Assembly: GCA_031363085.1 (NCBI GenBank)
Contig: JANLTU010000019.1
Span: forward strand, 1 to 20,463
Direction of reading: 5' to 3'
DNA length: 20,463 nt
Source: UBA6921 sp031363085
GTDB lineage: Bacteria; Pseudomonadota; Gammaproteobacteria; SG8-11
Shown: positions 6,466 to 13,447 of the stretch, piece after piece
Position numbering within the stretch: position 1 is the first letter of the stretch
How the letters are laid out: every line of letters starts with the position of its first letter
Translations under genes and position numbers: made by a program
The notes under the pieces: model-generated
Told to the model about the DNA's origin: nothing
What the model saw: only the letters and a program-made list of their open reading frames with translations
The model's database searches: none

Positions 6466-9357
6466 ATGAAGCTCAAGTTTGGCAGTTTCACGCAGCGCGT
6501 TGCTTTGATCGCCTTGATCCTGGCGATCTTGATCGCGGCGGCGATGCTGTACGCCCGCCACATCGTCGACGGCGCATCGAAAAAGAGTTTGGCATCGATC
6601 TCGGCCAGCCAGCAGATCGAAACCGCGTTGCACAACCTGCGCGCGTCCATGCAGGGCTACGAGCAGGCAATTTACCAATATTCAATTTTGCAAGACAAGC
6701 AACAACATGAGCGAGTCTTGGCATTAAGCAGCAATGTGGTGTTTCAAACCGCCGGCTTGCTCAACACACCGGTTGCGCAACAAATCGACGCGGTTGCCGA
6801 GCTGGTGCACACCCTCGAAACCGATTTGCGTCGCCTGCAATCCGAAGTGCATAAATTGTTGGTCGTGATGAGCGACACCGGGACGTTCTACCCCGGCATG
6901 CCGATCTTGACTGAAAAGATGTATCCCACCAATGTGATCTTCATGCAGGCAGCGGAGCTTGCCGTTTTGGAGGCTGAGGGTGCGCTTGACCGGCCGGGAC
7001 AACGTGAGATTCTCGATATCATCGATGAAGCGAAATACGCCTGGGTGCAGCAGGTCAGTTCGGTGCGTATCTTCATCGCCAATCGTGCGGGTGCGTTCGG
7101 CGAGCCGCAAAAAAGCATGCAATTAAATGAAAATAACCGGCGCATGTTTGCTGAAATCGTGGAATTGCAACTGAATAAACTGAAAGTTTACGCAGCGCGC
7201 GGCCAATTGGGCTTGCAACAAGAGGAGTCGTTGGTGGCCATGCGCACGGCGCTGGAGCGCTACGAGCTCGACTTTCAAGAGGTCGCGAAAATCTACCTTT
7301 CTGAAAACTGGCGCGCCGATATTCCGATCATGCGCGAGGTGATCCGTCCGCAGTTGGAGCAAGCTTGGCGGGATATCAACGGTATTGAAAACGCGATTCA
7401 ACAGCAAAGCGACGCCAACATCTTCGAGTTGGTGGAAACAACCGGCTCCTTGTCGCGTTTTATCTGGTTGTTCAGTCTGTTCGGTTACGCGGTGCTGGTG
7501 CTTGGTTATCTGTTGTTCGAATACGTCGTGCGCCGCCCGATGTTGCAGGTCGCGCAAGCGCTGGATGACTACGGCCAGGATGTGACGTATACCCCGCTGA
7601 TCAAGCTCCATTCCGAAGAAACCCGCACCCTGGTCAGCGCGTTTGCGCGCATGCAAAAACACGTCGAGTCGCGCCAGAAACGCCTGGAGTCGATCCTCGA
7701 CAATGCCGGCGAAGGCATCATCACCTTAAGCGACGAGCGCCGTATCGAGACATTTAACAATGCCGCGCAAACACTGTTCGGCTACCAGACCGACGAGGTG
7801 CTCGGGCGCGACCTGCAAATATTGCTGGCCGACAACGCCGGCGAAGACAATGCGCAGTTCGTGCGCCGGTTATACGGTGTTGATCCACTCAAGGGCGCGC
7901 TGCGCTTCAGCACGGTGGTGTCCGCCAAACGCAAATTGGGCAGTGTCTTTCCGTTGTCGATCAATTTGAGCGAATTACGCGTTGACGACCGCCGCTTGTT
8001 TGTCGCCATCGTCGAAGACATCAGTGAGCGCCAGGCGATGTTGCAGCATCTGAAGCATCTGGCCGAACACGACTCGCTCACCGGCTTGTACAACCGGCAA
8101 TATTTCATGGACGAATTGGAGCGCGCCGTGGGGCGGTCGGCACGCAAGCGCGGCGGCCTGCAGCACGCGTTGCTCTACATCGATCTCGACAATTTTAAAT
8201 TCGTCAATGACACGTTAGGTCATCTGGCCGGCGACAAGGTACTGATCGAGGTGACGCAGATGCTGCAAAAACGCTTGCGCAAGAGCGATTTGCTGGCGCG
8301 GCTGGGTGGCGACGAATTCGCCTTGCTGCTGTACGACGTGGACCTGCCGCAGGCGGATCAGGTGGCGGAGTTTTATCGATTGCAATTGGCCGACTACATC
8401 TTCAAGTACGAAACCAAGGCCATTGATGTGGGTTGCACCATTGGCGTGGCCATGTTTACGCCGGATGTTAAAAATAAGGAAGAATTGCTCGCGCGTGCCG
8501 ATGTCGCCTGCCACATCGCCAAACGTGCCGGCCGCAATGCCGTGCATGTGTACCGGAGCGACGACAAAGAAAACATGACCAGTATGCATGCCGACATGGG
8601 CTGGGCGCGGCGTATCAAGCAGGCCATTGAAACGGATCGTTTCGTGCTGGCGTGCCAACCGATTGTGTACACCGACACGTTGATCGTATCCAGTTACGAA
8701 GTGTTGTTGCGCCTGCGTGGCGAGCGCGATGAATTGGTCATGCCGGCCGGATTTTTACCGTCGGCAGAACGCTTTGGATTGATGCTGGAAATTGATCGCT
8801 GGGTCATTGAACACGCGGTGGCTTCGTTGGCGAGCTTGCGTAAAAACACGCCGTTGCTGCGCTACTCGGTGAATCTGTCCGCCAAGGCGGTGTGCGACGC
8901 CGGCTTGCTGAGTTTTATCAAGGAATTGCTGGTGCGTCATAGCGTCGAGCCCGACTCCATCACCTTCGAGATCACCGAAAACGTAGCCATCGGCAATCTG
9001 AGCACGGCGGTGCAATTTATGGAGCAACTGCGCGCCCTGGGGTGCCTCACCGCGCTGGATGATTTTGGCGTGGGTTATTCGTCGTTTGCCTACTTGAAAG
9101 ACCTGCCAGTCGATTATGTCAAGATCGATGGGTCGTTCGTCAAAAACATCGAAACCAATGCATTGCATCGCGCCATGGTGAAGTCCATGAACGAAGTTAC
9201 GCATGCCGTCGGCAAGAAAACGGTGGCCGAGTTTGTGGAAAACGAACCCAGTCTGGTGCTGCTGCGCGAAATCGGCGTTGACTGCGCGCAGGGCTACCAC
9301 ATAGGCAAACCGAAGGTGATCGAAGTGCCACAATACCGCGTGCAGACGGCAAGCTAG
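6466..9357 (+). CDS. Membrane-bound PAS-GGDEF-EAL cyclic-di-GMP signalling protein
   Basis: A 963-aa sensor that probably both makes and degrades cyclic di-GMP. In order: membrane helix 1 (about 10-32), a long helical periplasmic sensor region, membrane helix 2 (about 332-355), a HAMP-like linker, a PAS domain (about 403-520, starting LESILDNAGEGIITLS), then GGDEF and EAL domains. GGDEF is intact at 614-618, with the inhibitory I-site RKSD five residues before it (605-608). In the EAL domain the signature reads EVL (745-747), but the metal and catalytic residues look kept: Glu745, Asn in VNLSAK, EITE, DDFGVGYSS, KIDGSF, AEFVE and QGY. The reading frame stays open to 6307. I prefer ATG 6466 because the first membrane helix follows at once and the extra 53 residues look unrelated, but the Shine-Dalgarno is weak. 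ATG 6391 is an alternative. The signal sensed is unknown. Confidence 0.92.
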   Translation: MKLKFGSFTQRVALIALILAILIAAAMLYARHIVDGASKKSLASISASQQIETALHNLRASMQGYEQAIYQYSILQDKQQHERVLALSSNVVFQTAGLLNTPVAQQIDAVAELVHTLETDLRRLQSEVHKLLVVMSDTGTFYPGMPILTEKMYPTNVIFMQAAELAVLEAEGALDRPGQREILDIIDEAKYAWVQQVSSVRIFIANRAGAFGEPQKSMQLNENNRRMFAEIVELQLNKLKVYAARGQLGLQQEESLVAMRTALERYELDFQEVAKIYLSENWRADIPIMREVIRPQLEQAWRDINGIENAIQQQSDANIFELVETTGSLSRFIWLFSLFGYAVLVLGYLLFEYVVRRPMLQVAQALDDYGQDVTYTPLIKLHSEETRTLVSAFARMQKHVESRQKRLESILDNAGEGIITLSDERRIETFNNAAQTLFGYQTDEVLGRDLQILLADNAGEDNAQFVRRLYGVDPLKGALRFSTVVSAKRKLGSVFPLSINLSELRVDDRRLFVAIVEDISERQAMLQHLKHLAEHDSLTGLYNRQYFMDELERAVGRSARKRGGLQHALLYIDLDNFKFVNDTLGHLAGDKVLIEVTQMLQKRLRKSDLLARLGGDEFALLLYDVDLPQADQVAEFYRLQLADYIFKYETKAIDVGCTIGVAMFTPDVKNKEELLARADVACHIAKRAGRNAVHVYRSDDKENMTSMHADMGWARRIKQAIETDRFVLACQPIVYTDTLIVSSYEVLLRLRGERDELVMPAGFLPSAERFGLMLEIDRWVIEHAVASLASLRKNTPLLRYSVNLSAKAVCDAGLLSFIKELLVRHSVEPDSITFEITENVAIGNLSTAVQFMEQLRALGCLTALDDFGVGYSSFAYLKDLPVDYVKIDGSFVKNIETNALHRAMVKSMNEVTHAVGKKTVAEFVENEPSLVLLREIGVDCAQGYHIGKPKVIEVPQYRVQTAS

Positions 9358-9489
9358 AAACGGAACTTGGTGAATTTTTAACGGGTGCTTGTGTCAAGCG
9401 CACTCCCTAAATCCAGCATTTAATTTGCGGAACGGCGCTTGCATCGGTATCGGTAGGTTTCATAAAACGTCGATGCTTTGTCGTTGCCC

Positions 9490-9927
9490 ATGACCAAATC
9501 GGATCGTGTCAAACCCATCGTTAAAGTCGCGCAGAATCGCGAACGTGAAGCGGCGCGTGCCTTTGCCGGCAGTCAACGGGTGTTGCAGGAGCGCGAGCAA
9601 CGCTTGGCGGAAGTGTGTCGTTACCGCGCGGAATATCTCGAAAATTACCAAGCGCGTGGCCGCAGCGGCATGAGTGCGCAGCAGTTGCGCAGCTACCGTA
9701 ATTTCCTGCAAAAACTCGACTTGGCGGTGGAGCAACAAGAGCAACTGGTGCAGGTGGCGCAATACGAACTGGAACAGCAAAAAGCGCATTGGATGGAAAA
9801 GCATGTGCGTACCCGGGCGCTGGACAACATGCGCGCACGTTATGTGACGCAAGAGCAGCGCGACGCGCAACGCGTGGAACAAAAAGAATCCGACGAGCGC
9901 GGCTTGCGGCGCAATAAACCCGAATAA
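9490..9927 (+). CDS. fliJ: Flagellar export protein FliJ
   Basis: FliJ is the coiled-coil stalk protein of the flagellar type III export ATPase complex (FliH-FliI-FliJ) at the cytoplasmic face of the basal body. The 145-aa product is almost entirely charged coiled coil. It carries the family pattern VAQNREREAARAFAGSQ at the N-terminus, the central LRSYRNFLQKLDLAVEQQEQ, and a long helix through the Arg/Glu-rich tail. Length fits FliJ (about 140-150 aa). ATG 9490 gives the start MTKSDRVKPIV typical of the family. A TTG at 9478 is in frame but unsupported, and no clear Shine-Dalgarno is visible for either. FliJ is normally directly downstream of fliI. Here it is alone, between a c-di-GMP gene 132 nt upstream and a YqhA-type gene. 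Confidence 0.82.
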   Translation: MTKSDRVKPIVKVAQNREREAARAFAGSQRVLQEREQRLAEVCRYRAEYLENYQARGRSGMSAQQLRSYRNFLQKLDLAVEQQEQLVQVAQYELEQQKAHWMEKHVRTRALDNMRARYVTQEQRDAQRVEQKESDERGLRRNKPE

Positions 9928-10099
9928 ATTTAAAAGGCTCTGCGGTAAATAAGAGTGGGTAATGTTGCCTTCTCGAAGAGCTTTCGTGCCCACGTTTCGT
10001 TCTTGGAAAGCCCAGCGTTGCCCAAATGATCCCTTGCAGCGGAAGAGACTGTGCGCGCCCCTCAGGTTTAAGCGTCACTGAAGAAACCTGCGGAAGACT

Positions 10100-10127
10100 T
10101 GCAAGTTCAGATAATGCCCCGATAATA
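10100..10127 (+). promoter_or_regulatory. Candidate sigma-70 promoter for the YqhA-family gene run
   Basis: A -35-like TTGCAA (10100-10105) and a -10-like GATAAT (10122-10127) are separated by 16 nt. A transcript from here would start near 10134, leaving only about 10 nt before ATG 10144 but about 28 nt before ATG 10162. This supports the downstream start. Prediction from pattern only. Confidence 0.4.
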
Positions 10128-10161
10128 GCGCCTGCCTAAACGCATGGAGCTGGGTTCGAAC

Positions 10162-10779
10162 ATGAAATCAATTGAACACTTTTTAGAAGTCTGGATATTC
10201 AACAGCCGTTGGCTGTTGGCGCCATTTTACTTGGGCTTGATGGTGGCCATGGTGATTTTGCTGGTCAAATTTTTCCAGGAATTTGTGCACCTGATCCCGC
10301 ATACGCTGGACAGTTCCGAGTCCGATGTGGTGTTGGCGATTCTGACCTTGGTCGATATGTCGCTGGTCGCCAACCTGCTGTTGATTATTGTTTTTAGCGG
10401 TTACGAAAACTTCGTTTCCAAAATCGATACCGCAGGGCATGAGGATCGGCCGGACTGGATGGGCAAGGTCGATTTCTCCGGTTTGAAAATGAAAGTGATC
10501 GCGTCGATTGTTGCCATTTCAGCGATTGAATTGTTGAAAGCCTTCGTGAATATCGGCGCACAATTGGACGCCATGGTGGTTGCTACCGCTGCCGGTGCGG
10601 TACCCGCAGCCACCAATTGGACGTGGACACCCGCCGACAAATCCTTGCTGTGGAAAGTCATTATTCACGTCGTGCTGGTTTCATCGGGCGTGCTGTTTGC
10701 AATCATGGATCGCGTCGCGGATGGCGGCCATGGTCACGGCGGGGGCGATGCAGCGCCTGTTGAAGAAAAGGCGCACTGA
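10162..10779 (+). CDS. YqhA / UPF0114 (TIGR00645) family inner-membrane protein
   Basis: A 205-aa integral membrane protein with about four hydrophobic segments: residues 13-37 (SRWLLAPFYLGLMVAMVILLVKFF), about 60-83 (VLAILTLVDMSLVANLLLIIVFSGYENFV), about 113-130 (ASIVAISAIELLKAFV) and about 165-185 (VIIHVVLVSSGVLFAIMD). The SRWLLAP, KFFQE, SLVD, FSGYENFVS and VAASIVAIS-like blocks match the E. coli YqhA family. The cellular function is not established. It is longer than E. coli YqhA (about 164 aa) because of an insert around 134-157 (AMVVATAAGAVPAATNWTWTPAD) and a His/Gly-rich tail (GGHGHGGGDAAP). I chose ATG 10162 (MKSIEHFLE) over ATG 10144 because of family alignment and the predicted transcription start. 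The MazG-like gene begins 5 nt after the stop. Confidence 0.87.
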   Translation: MKSIEHFLEVWIFNSRWLLAPFYLGLMVAMVILLVKFFQEFVHLIPHTLDSSESDVVLAILTLVDMSLVANLLLIIVFSGYENFVSKIDTAGHEDRPDWMGKVDFSGLKMKVIASIVAISAIELLKAFVNIGAQLDAMVVATAAGAVPAATNWTWTPADKSLLWKVIIHVVLVSSGVLFAIMDRVADGGHGHGGGDAAPVEEKAH

Positions 10780-10784
10780 GAACT

Positions 10785-11156
10785 ATGGTCGCAGCCAACG
10801 CCCAAGCTCTGGAGTCCCTGCAACAGCGCTTGCGCGAATTCGCGCACGAGCGTGATTGGGAGCAGTTTCATTCGCCCAAGAATCTCGCCATGGCATTGAT
10901 TGCCGAAGCTGCGGAGTTGGTCGAGCATTTCCAGTGGCTCACCGAGGCGCAAAGCGCGCACTTGCCGGACGAAAAATTGCGCGCGGTCGAGCAGGAATTA
11001 GCCGACGTATTCTTGTATTTGCTGCGGCTTGCTGACAAATTGAAGGTTGACTTGCTCGCCGCCGCCGCGCACAAAATCGACTTGAACGCGCATAAATACC
11101 CGGCCGATAAGGTGCGTGGCTCGTCTAAAAAATACACCGAATACGACAGCCAGTAA
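10785..11156 (+). CDS. MazG-like / dCTPase-type nucleotide pyrophosphohydrolase
   Basis: A 123-aa all-alpha NTP pyrophosphatase-type protein that would hydrolyse (d)NTPs to (d)NMP and pyrophosphate, a house-cleaning role. The Mg-binding signature ExxE...ExxD is present: Glu41/Glu44 in ALIAEAAELVEHFQW and Glu71/Asp74 in EQELADVFLYLLRLAD. HSPKNLAMALIAE before it and the KYPADKVRGSSKKYTEY tail are typical of the short MazG-like/RS21-C6 (DCTPP1-like) proteins. The length fits a single-domain member rather than full two-domain MazG. It starts at ATG 10785, 5 nt after the YqhA-family stop, and is followed closely by the DUF503 gene, so these form an operon. The preferred nucleotide cannot be told from sequence. 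Confidence 0.88.
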   Translation: MVAANAQALESLQQRLREFAHERDWEQFHSPKNLAMALIAEAAELVEHFQWLTEAQSAHLPDEKLRAVEQELADVFLYLLRLADKLKVDLLAAAAHKIDLNAHKYPADKVRGSSKKYTEYDSQ

Positions 11157-11208
11157 CATGCGGCAGACACTGCGCGAAAAGGTCATGTCCGGCGCTATCG
11201 ATACGACC

Positions 11209-11490
11209 ATGCACATCGCGCTGGTCAATATCGAATTTCTCGTTCACCACGCTGCTTCGCTCAAAGACAAACGCCGTGTGGTCGGCAGCGTGAAAGGTCG
11301 GTTGCGCGCACGCTTCAACGCAGCGGTGGCCGAGATCGGCTATCTGGAAGAGTGGCAGCGCTGCGCCATCGGCGTGGTGATGCTTGGCAACGAGCGCGCG
11401 CCGCTTGAGCGTGAGATCAATGCGGTGCAGCAGTTTATGCTGGAAGTACGCGACATCGAGCTGGTCGACGTTGCCTGGGAGTGGGTGTAG
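11209..11490 (+). CDS. DUF503 (YlxP-like) domain protein
   Basis: A 93-aa small alpha/beta protein. It shows the DUF503 pattern: an initial strand MHIALVNIEFLV, the conserved SLKDKRRVVGSVKGRLRARFN, then VAEIGYLEEWQRCAIGVVMLGNE, and a C-terminal strand after EVRDIELVD. Relatives such as Bacillus YlxP lie near translation and ribosome maturation genes, but the function is not established. The reading frame is open further upstream, with ATGs at 11158 and 11185. I chose ATG 11209 because the family begins at this strand, and no upstream start has a good ribosome-binding site. The gene follows the MazG-like stop by about 50 nt and is convergent with the periplasmic repeat protein at 11543. Confidence 0.8.
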   Translation: MHIALVNIEFLVHHAASLKDKRRVVGSVKGRLRARFNAAVAEIGYLEEWQRCAIGVVMLGNERAPLEREINAVQQFMLEVRDIELVDVAWEWV

Positions 11491-11505
11491 ACAGTTTTAG
11501 AAATT

Positions 11506-11526
11506 CCTCCCCCACAGCAGGGGAGG
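11506..11526. terminator. Possible bidirectional hairpin between convergent genes
   Basis: A 7-bp GC-rich stem (CCTCCCC at 11506-11512, GGGGAGG at 11520-11526) with a 7-nt loop sits in the 52 nt between two converging genes. On the minus strand it is followed by AATTTCT, a weak T-tract. The plus side has no T-run, so termination is a positional inference. Confidence 0.4.
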
Positions 11527-11542
11527 GGAGGACATCTGGAAT

Positions 11543-11932
11543 TTACTTCGCAATCGCCTTCAGTTTCGCGACATCTGCATCCGACGGCTTGTGGTTAAGA
11601 CCGACCACGACGCTGGCGAGGTCTTTCACCGGCTGCGGTGCGGCCGCATCTTTGATGATGGCATCCAGCGTGGCCTTGTCGGTATCGGCGGCGTGGTGCT
11701 CAAGGTTAAGGATGGCGGTCGCGATAGCGCGCTCGTGTGCCGGTACAGTCGTGTCTGCGGCTATTTTCTTCAGCTTTTCCTTATCGGTGTCGTTGGCGTA
11801 ATGACGCACATTGATCATGATTTCCGCCATGGTCTTGGTGGTGGCGTCCGATACGTCGGCGGCAAACACAACGGGAACCGCGACCAGCGCGGACGCAAAC
11901 AAACACAATGCAGCAACTTGAACTCGCTTCAT
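11543..11932 (-). CDS. Small periplasmic protein with three helical repeats, unknown function
   Basis: A 129-aa secreted protein. Residues 1-24 are a clean Sec signal peptide (AALCLFASALVAVPVVFA, cleavage likely after FAA). The mature part is a threefold repeat of about 33 residues, each unit having a pattern like (I/V)-x-x-x-(L/V)-x-(H/N)-x-(A/P)-(N/S)D-x-D followed by K-L-x-x-I: INVRHYANDTDKEKLKKI, LNLEHHAADTDKATLDAI and VGLNHKPSDADVAKLKAI. This suggests a helical-repeat scaffold. There is no CxxCH, no cysteine at all and no catalytic motif. ATG 11932 has GGGAGAA 6 nt upstream. It lies 77 nt downstream of the VOC gene on the same strand. I do not recognise a family. Confidence 0.72.
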   Translation of the reverse strand: MKRVQVAALCLFASALVAVPVVFAADVSDATTKTMAEIMINVRHYANDTDKEKLKKIAADTTVPAHERAIATAILNLEHHAADTDKATLDAIIKDAAAPQPVKDLASVVVGLNHKPSDADVAKLKAIAK

Positions 11933-12009
11933 GACATTTCTCCCTGGGTTGTTGAGACCGCTTCAGTATAGACGGCAATTTGCTTCCGTATAGGCGCAGG
12001 TATTAAAAA

Positions 12010-12408
12010 TTACGGCAATGCCATTGTTTCGGCTTCCCATGGCGAGCAAATATCAAGCAGGCAACCGTTTGGGTCCAGCGTGAGAAAACGTCGCTGACCA
12101 TAAAATTCGTTACGCGGCGGCTGCACAATCACCAACCCCATTGCGAGCGCCTGCTGGTAGCTTTGGTCAACATTCGTGACGACAAAGGTGATGTATACGC
12201 CACCGGGGTGGGTTTGATATTGCGCCGGCACTAACTCATGGTCGCGTCGAATAATTCCAAATTCAAACTCGGGATTCTCCGGCGAAGCTAACTGAACATA
12301 CCAGTCACTGTCGTACTTGACGGTGAAGCCCAAAAGGCCAATATAGAAATTACGGCTTGCCGCTAACCGATCAGAGCAGATATTGGTCAGTATCCTTTTC
12401 AACGTCAT
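12010..12408 (-). CDS. VOC superfamily (glyoxalase/bleomycin-resistance-like) protein
   Basis: A 132-aa single-module vicinal-oxygen-chelate protein. Seen: the opening strand and helix LKRILTNICSDRLAASRNFYIGLLGFTVKY, a central YITFVVTNVDQSYQQALAMG, and the closing RRFLTLDPNGCLLDICSPW that is typical of VOC folds. Members include glyoxalase I, dioxygenases and drug-binding proteins, and the metal ligands cannot be assigned with confidence here, so a specific reaction is not claimed. The start ATG 12408 has AGGA about 10 nt upstream. It follows the stand-alone DHC cytochrome by 50 nt on the same strand and could be the tail of that operon. No signal peptide is visible, so it is cytoplasmic, unlike the cytochromes. 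Confidence 0.8.
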   Translation of the reverse strand: MTLKRILTNICSDRLAASRNFYIGLLGFTVKYDSDWYVQLASPENPEFEFGIIRRDHELVPAQYQTHPGGVYITFVVTNVDQSYQQALAMGLVIVQPPRNEFYGQRRFLTLDPNGCLLDICSPWEAETMALP

Positions 12409-12458
12409 GATGTTCTTTTCCTGCAGAACGTTGACATGAGTTTTATGCGCGGCGGAAG

Positions 12459-12983
12459 TTAGTCCTTCTCCCAGTTTTTAGTTCCCGGAATTTTCACCTG
12501 GTGTTCATCGTAGTTGCCGTTTGCCGCGCCGGGGTGGCAGGCGCCGCAATCGCTCAAACTTTTGAGTTTGGGATTGTTCACAAATATTTTCTTGGGGACT
12601 TCATGGTGCATCTTGATGATGTAGGGTGTTTCTGTCAGTCGCAGCGGTGTCTCTTTACCGGACAGCGCTGACATCACACGCGCACCGCGTTTGTCTTTGC
12701 CATGATCCGCCGCGTTAGCCACCAGATATTGTGTGATGGCGGCTTGCTCCTCGGCGCCGAGCTCGGCGTTCTCGCCGAAATGTTTGTTGAGCCCGGCCAT
12801 GATTTTTTCCCACGATGCGGCAGGCAGGAAATACGCCTGATAAGCGGTGTGGCAGGTACTGCATTCTTTTTTGTGTAGCGCTTCGGCACTGTCGGCCGGT
12901 GCGTTTGCACTGTGCGCCTCGCTAACACCGACGGCTAATGCGATTCCTAGACTAACCTTCAATAGACGACGGGGTAACAGCAT
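12459..12983 (-). CDS. Di-haem cytochrome c (DHC), periplasmic
   Basis: A 174-aa electron-transfer cytochrome of the DHC family. Residues 1-26 form a signal peptide. Two haem motifs are present, CSTCH (41-45) and CGACH (146-150). Between them is the family stretch AYFLPAASWEKIMAGLNKHFGENAELG. MHHEVPKKIF lies before the second haem. In Rhodobacter sphaeroides, DHC is encoded with the haem protein SHP and a cytochrome b and is thought to reduce SHP. Here it follows the SHP-like gene by 50 nt with its own AGAGGA Shine-Dalgarno. It parallels the C-terminal half of the b561 fusion protein, so the cluster has two DHC domains. The proposed role is inferred from the family. Confidence 0.88.
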   Translation of the reverse strand: MLLPRRLLKVSLGIALAVGVSEAHSANAPADSAEALHKKECSTCHTAYQAYFLPAASWEKIMAGLNKHFGENAELGAEEQAAITQYLVANAADHGKDKRGARVMSALSGKETPLRLTETPYIIKMHHEVPKKIFVNNPKLKSLSDCGACHPGAANGNYDEHQVKIPGTKNWEKD

Positions 12984-13033
12984 AGTGAAATCCTCTTTGA
13001 AATGTTATGCCGCGATCACGGCGGAAAAAATCT

Positions 13034-13447
13034 TTACTGGCTGCTAATAAATTGCAGAAAACCGCCTTTCTCCTGCGGTGTGCATTCGCGGCCCAAAACC
13101 CAGGTGCAATTACGCTTGAACCATTTCTCGATGTTTTTGGCTTCCGTGAGCCGCTCTTTGTTTACCGACGGCGCCAGCGGATCAATCGCCTTGCCGGTGG
13201 TCGCATGCTTGCCTTTGGCCTTTAAATCGGTGGTGTGGCAGGTGCTGCAACTGCGTTCGGCGCCGGGTTCATCTTTGGGCGCAGGAAATTTTTTGCTCCA
13301 GTTGGCTTCCGCCCACTTCGCATCGTAAAGTGGAGCCCCGCTCCCTTGGTAACCCGCCAGTAAATCATCCACTACCGATGCTGCGCAAACATCCGCAACT
13401 GTGAGCAGGCCGAACAGCACAAGTATGGATCGCACGGTGTCTCTCAT
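13034..13447 (-). CDS. SHP-type (DUF1924) monohaem cytochrome c
   Basis: A 137-aa periplasmic cytochrome resembling 'sphaeroides haem protein' SHP, a high-spin c-type cytochrome known for binding O2 and NO at an open iron site. Residues 1-23 are a signal peptide. There is one haem motif, CSTCH (67-71). The segment AIDPLAPSVNKERL contains Asn96, the probable displaceable axial ligand characteristic of SHP (assignment inferred from the family). Two further cysteines, Cys114 in KRNCTWVLG and Cys122 in RECTPQEKG, could form the extra disulfide. The start is ATG 13447, which overlaps the stop of the b561-DHC gene as ATGA, giving translational coupling. A longer in-frame reading exists upstream but would lie inside that gene. 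DHC follows downstream. Confidence 0.85.
   Translation of the reverse strand: MRDTVRSILVLFGLLTVADVCAASVVDDLLAGYQGSGAPLYDAKWAEANWSKKFPAPKDEPGAERSCSTCHTTDLKAKGKHATTGKAIDPLAPSVNKERLTEAKNIEKWFKRNCTWVLGRECTPQEKGGFLQFISSQ

Noticed and set aside
9367..9411. GTGCTTG...CAAGCGCAC imperfect hairpin after the c-di-GMP gene
   Set aside because: The stem has a bulge and no T-tract follows, so a terminator is not supported.
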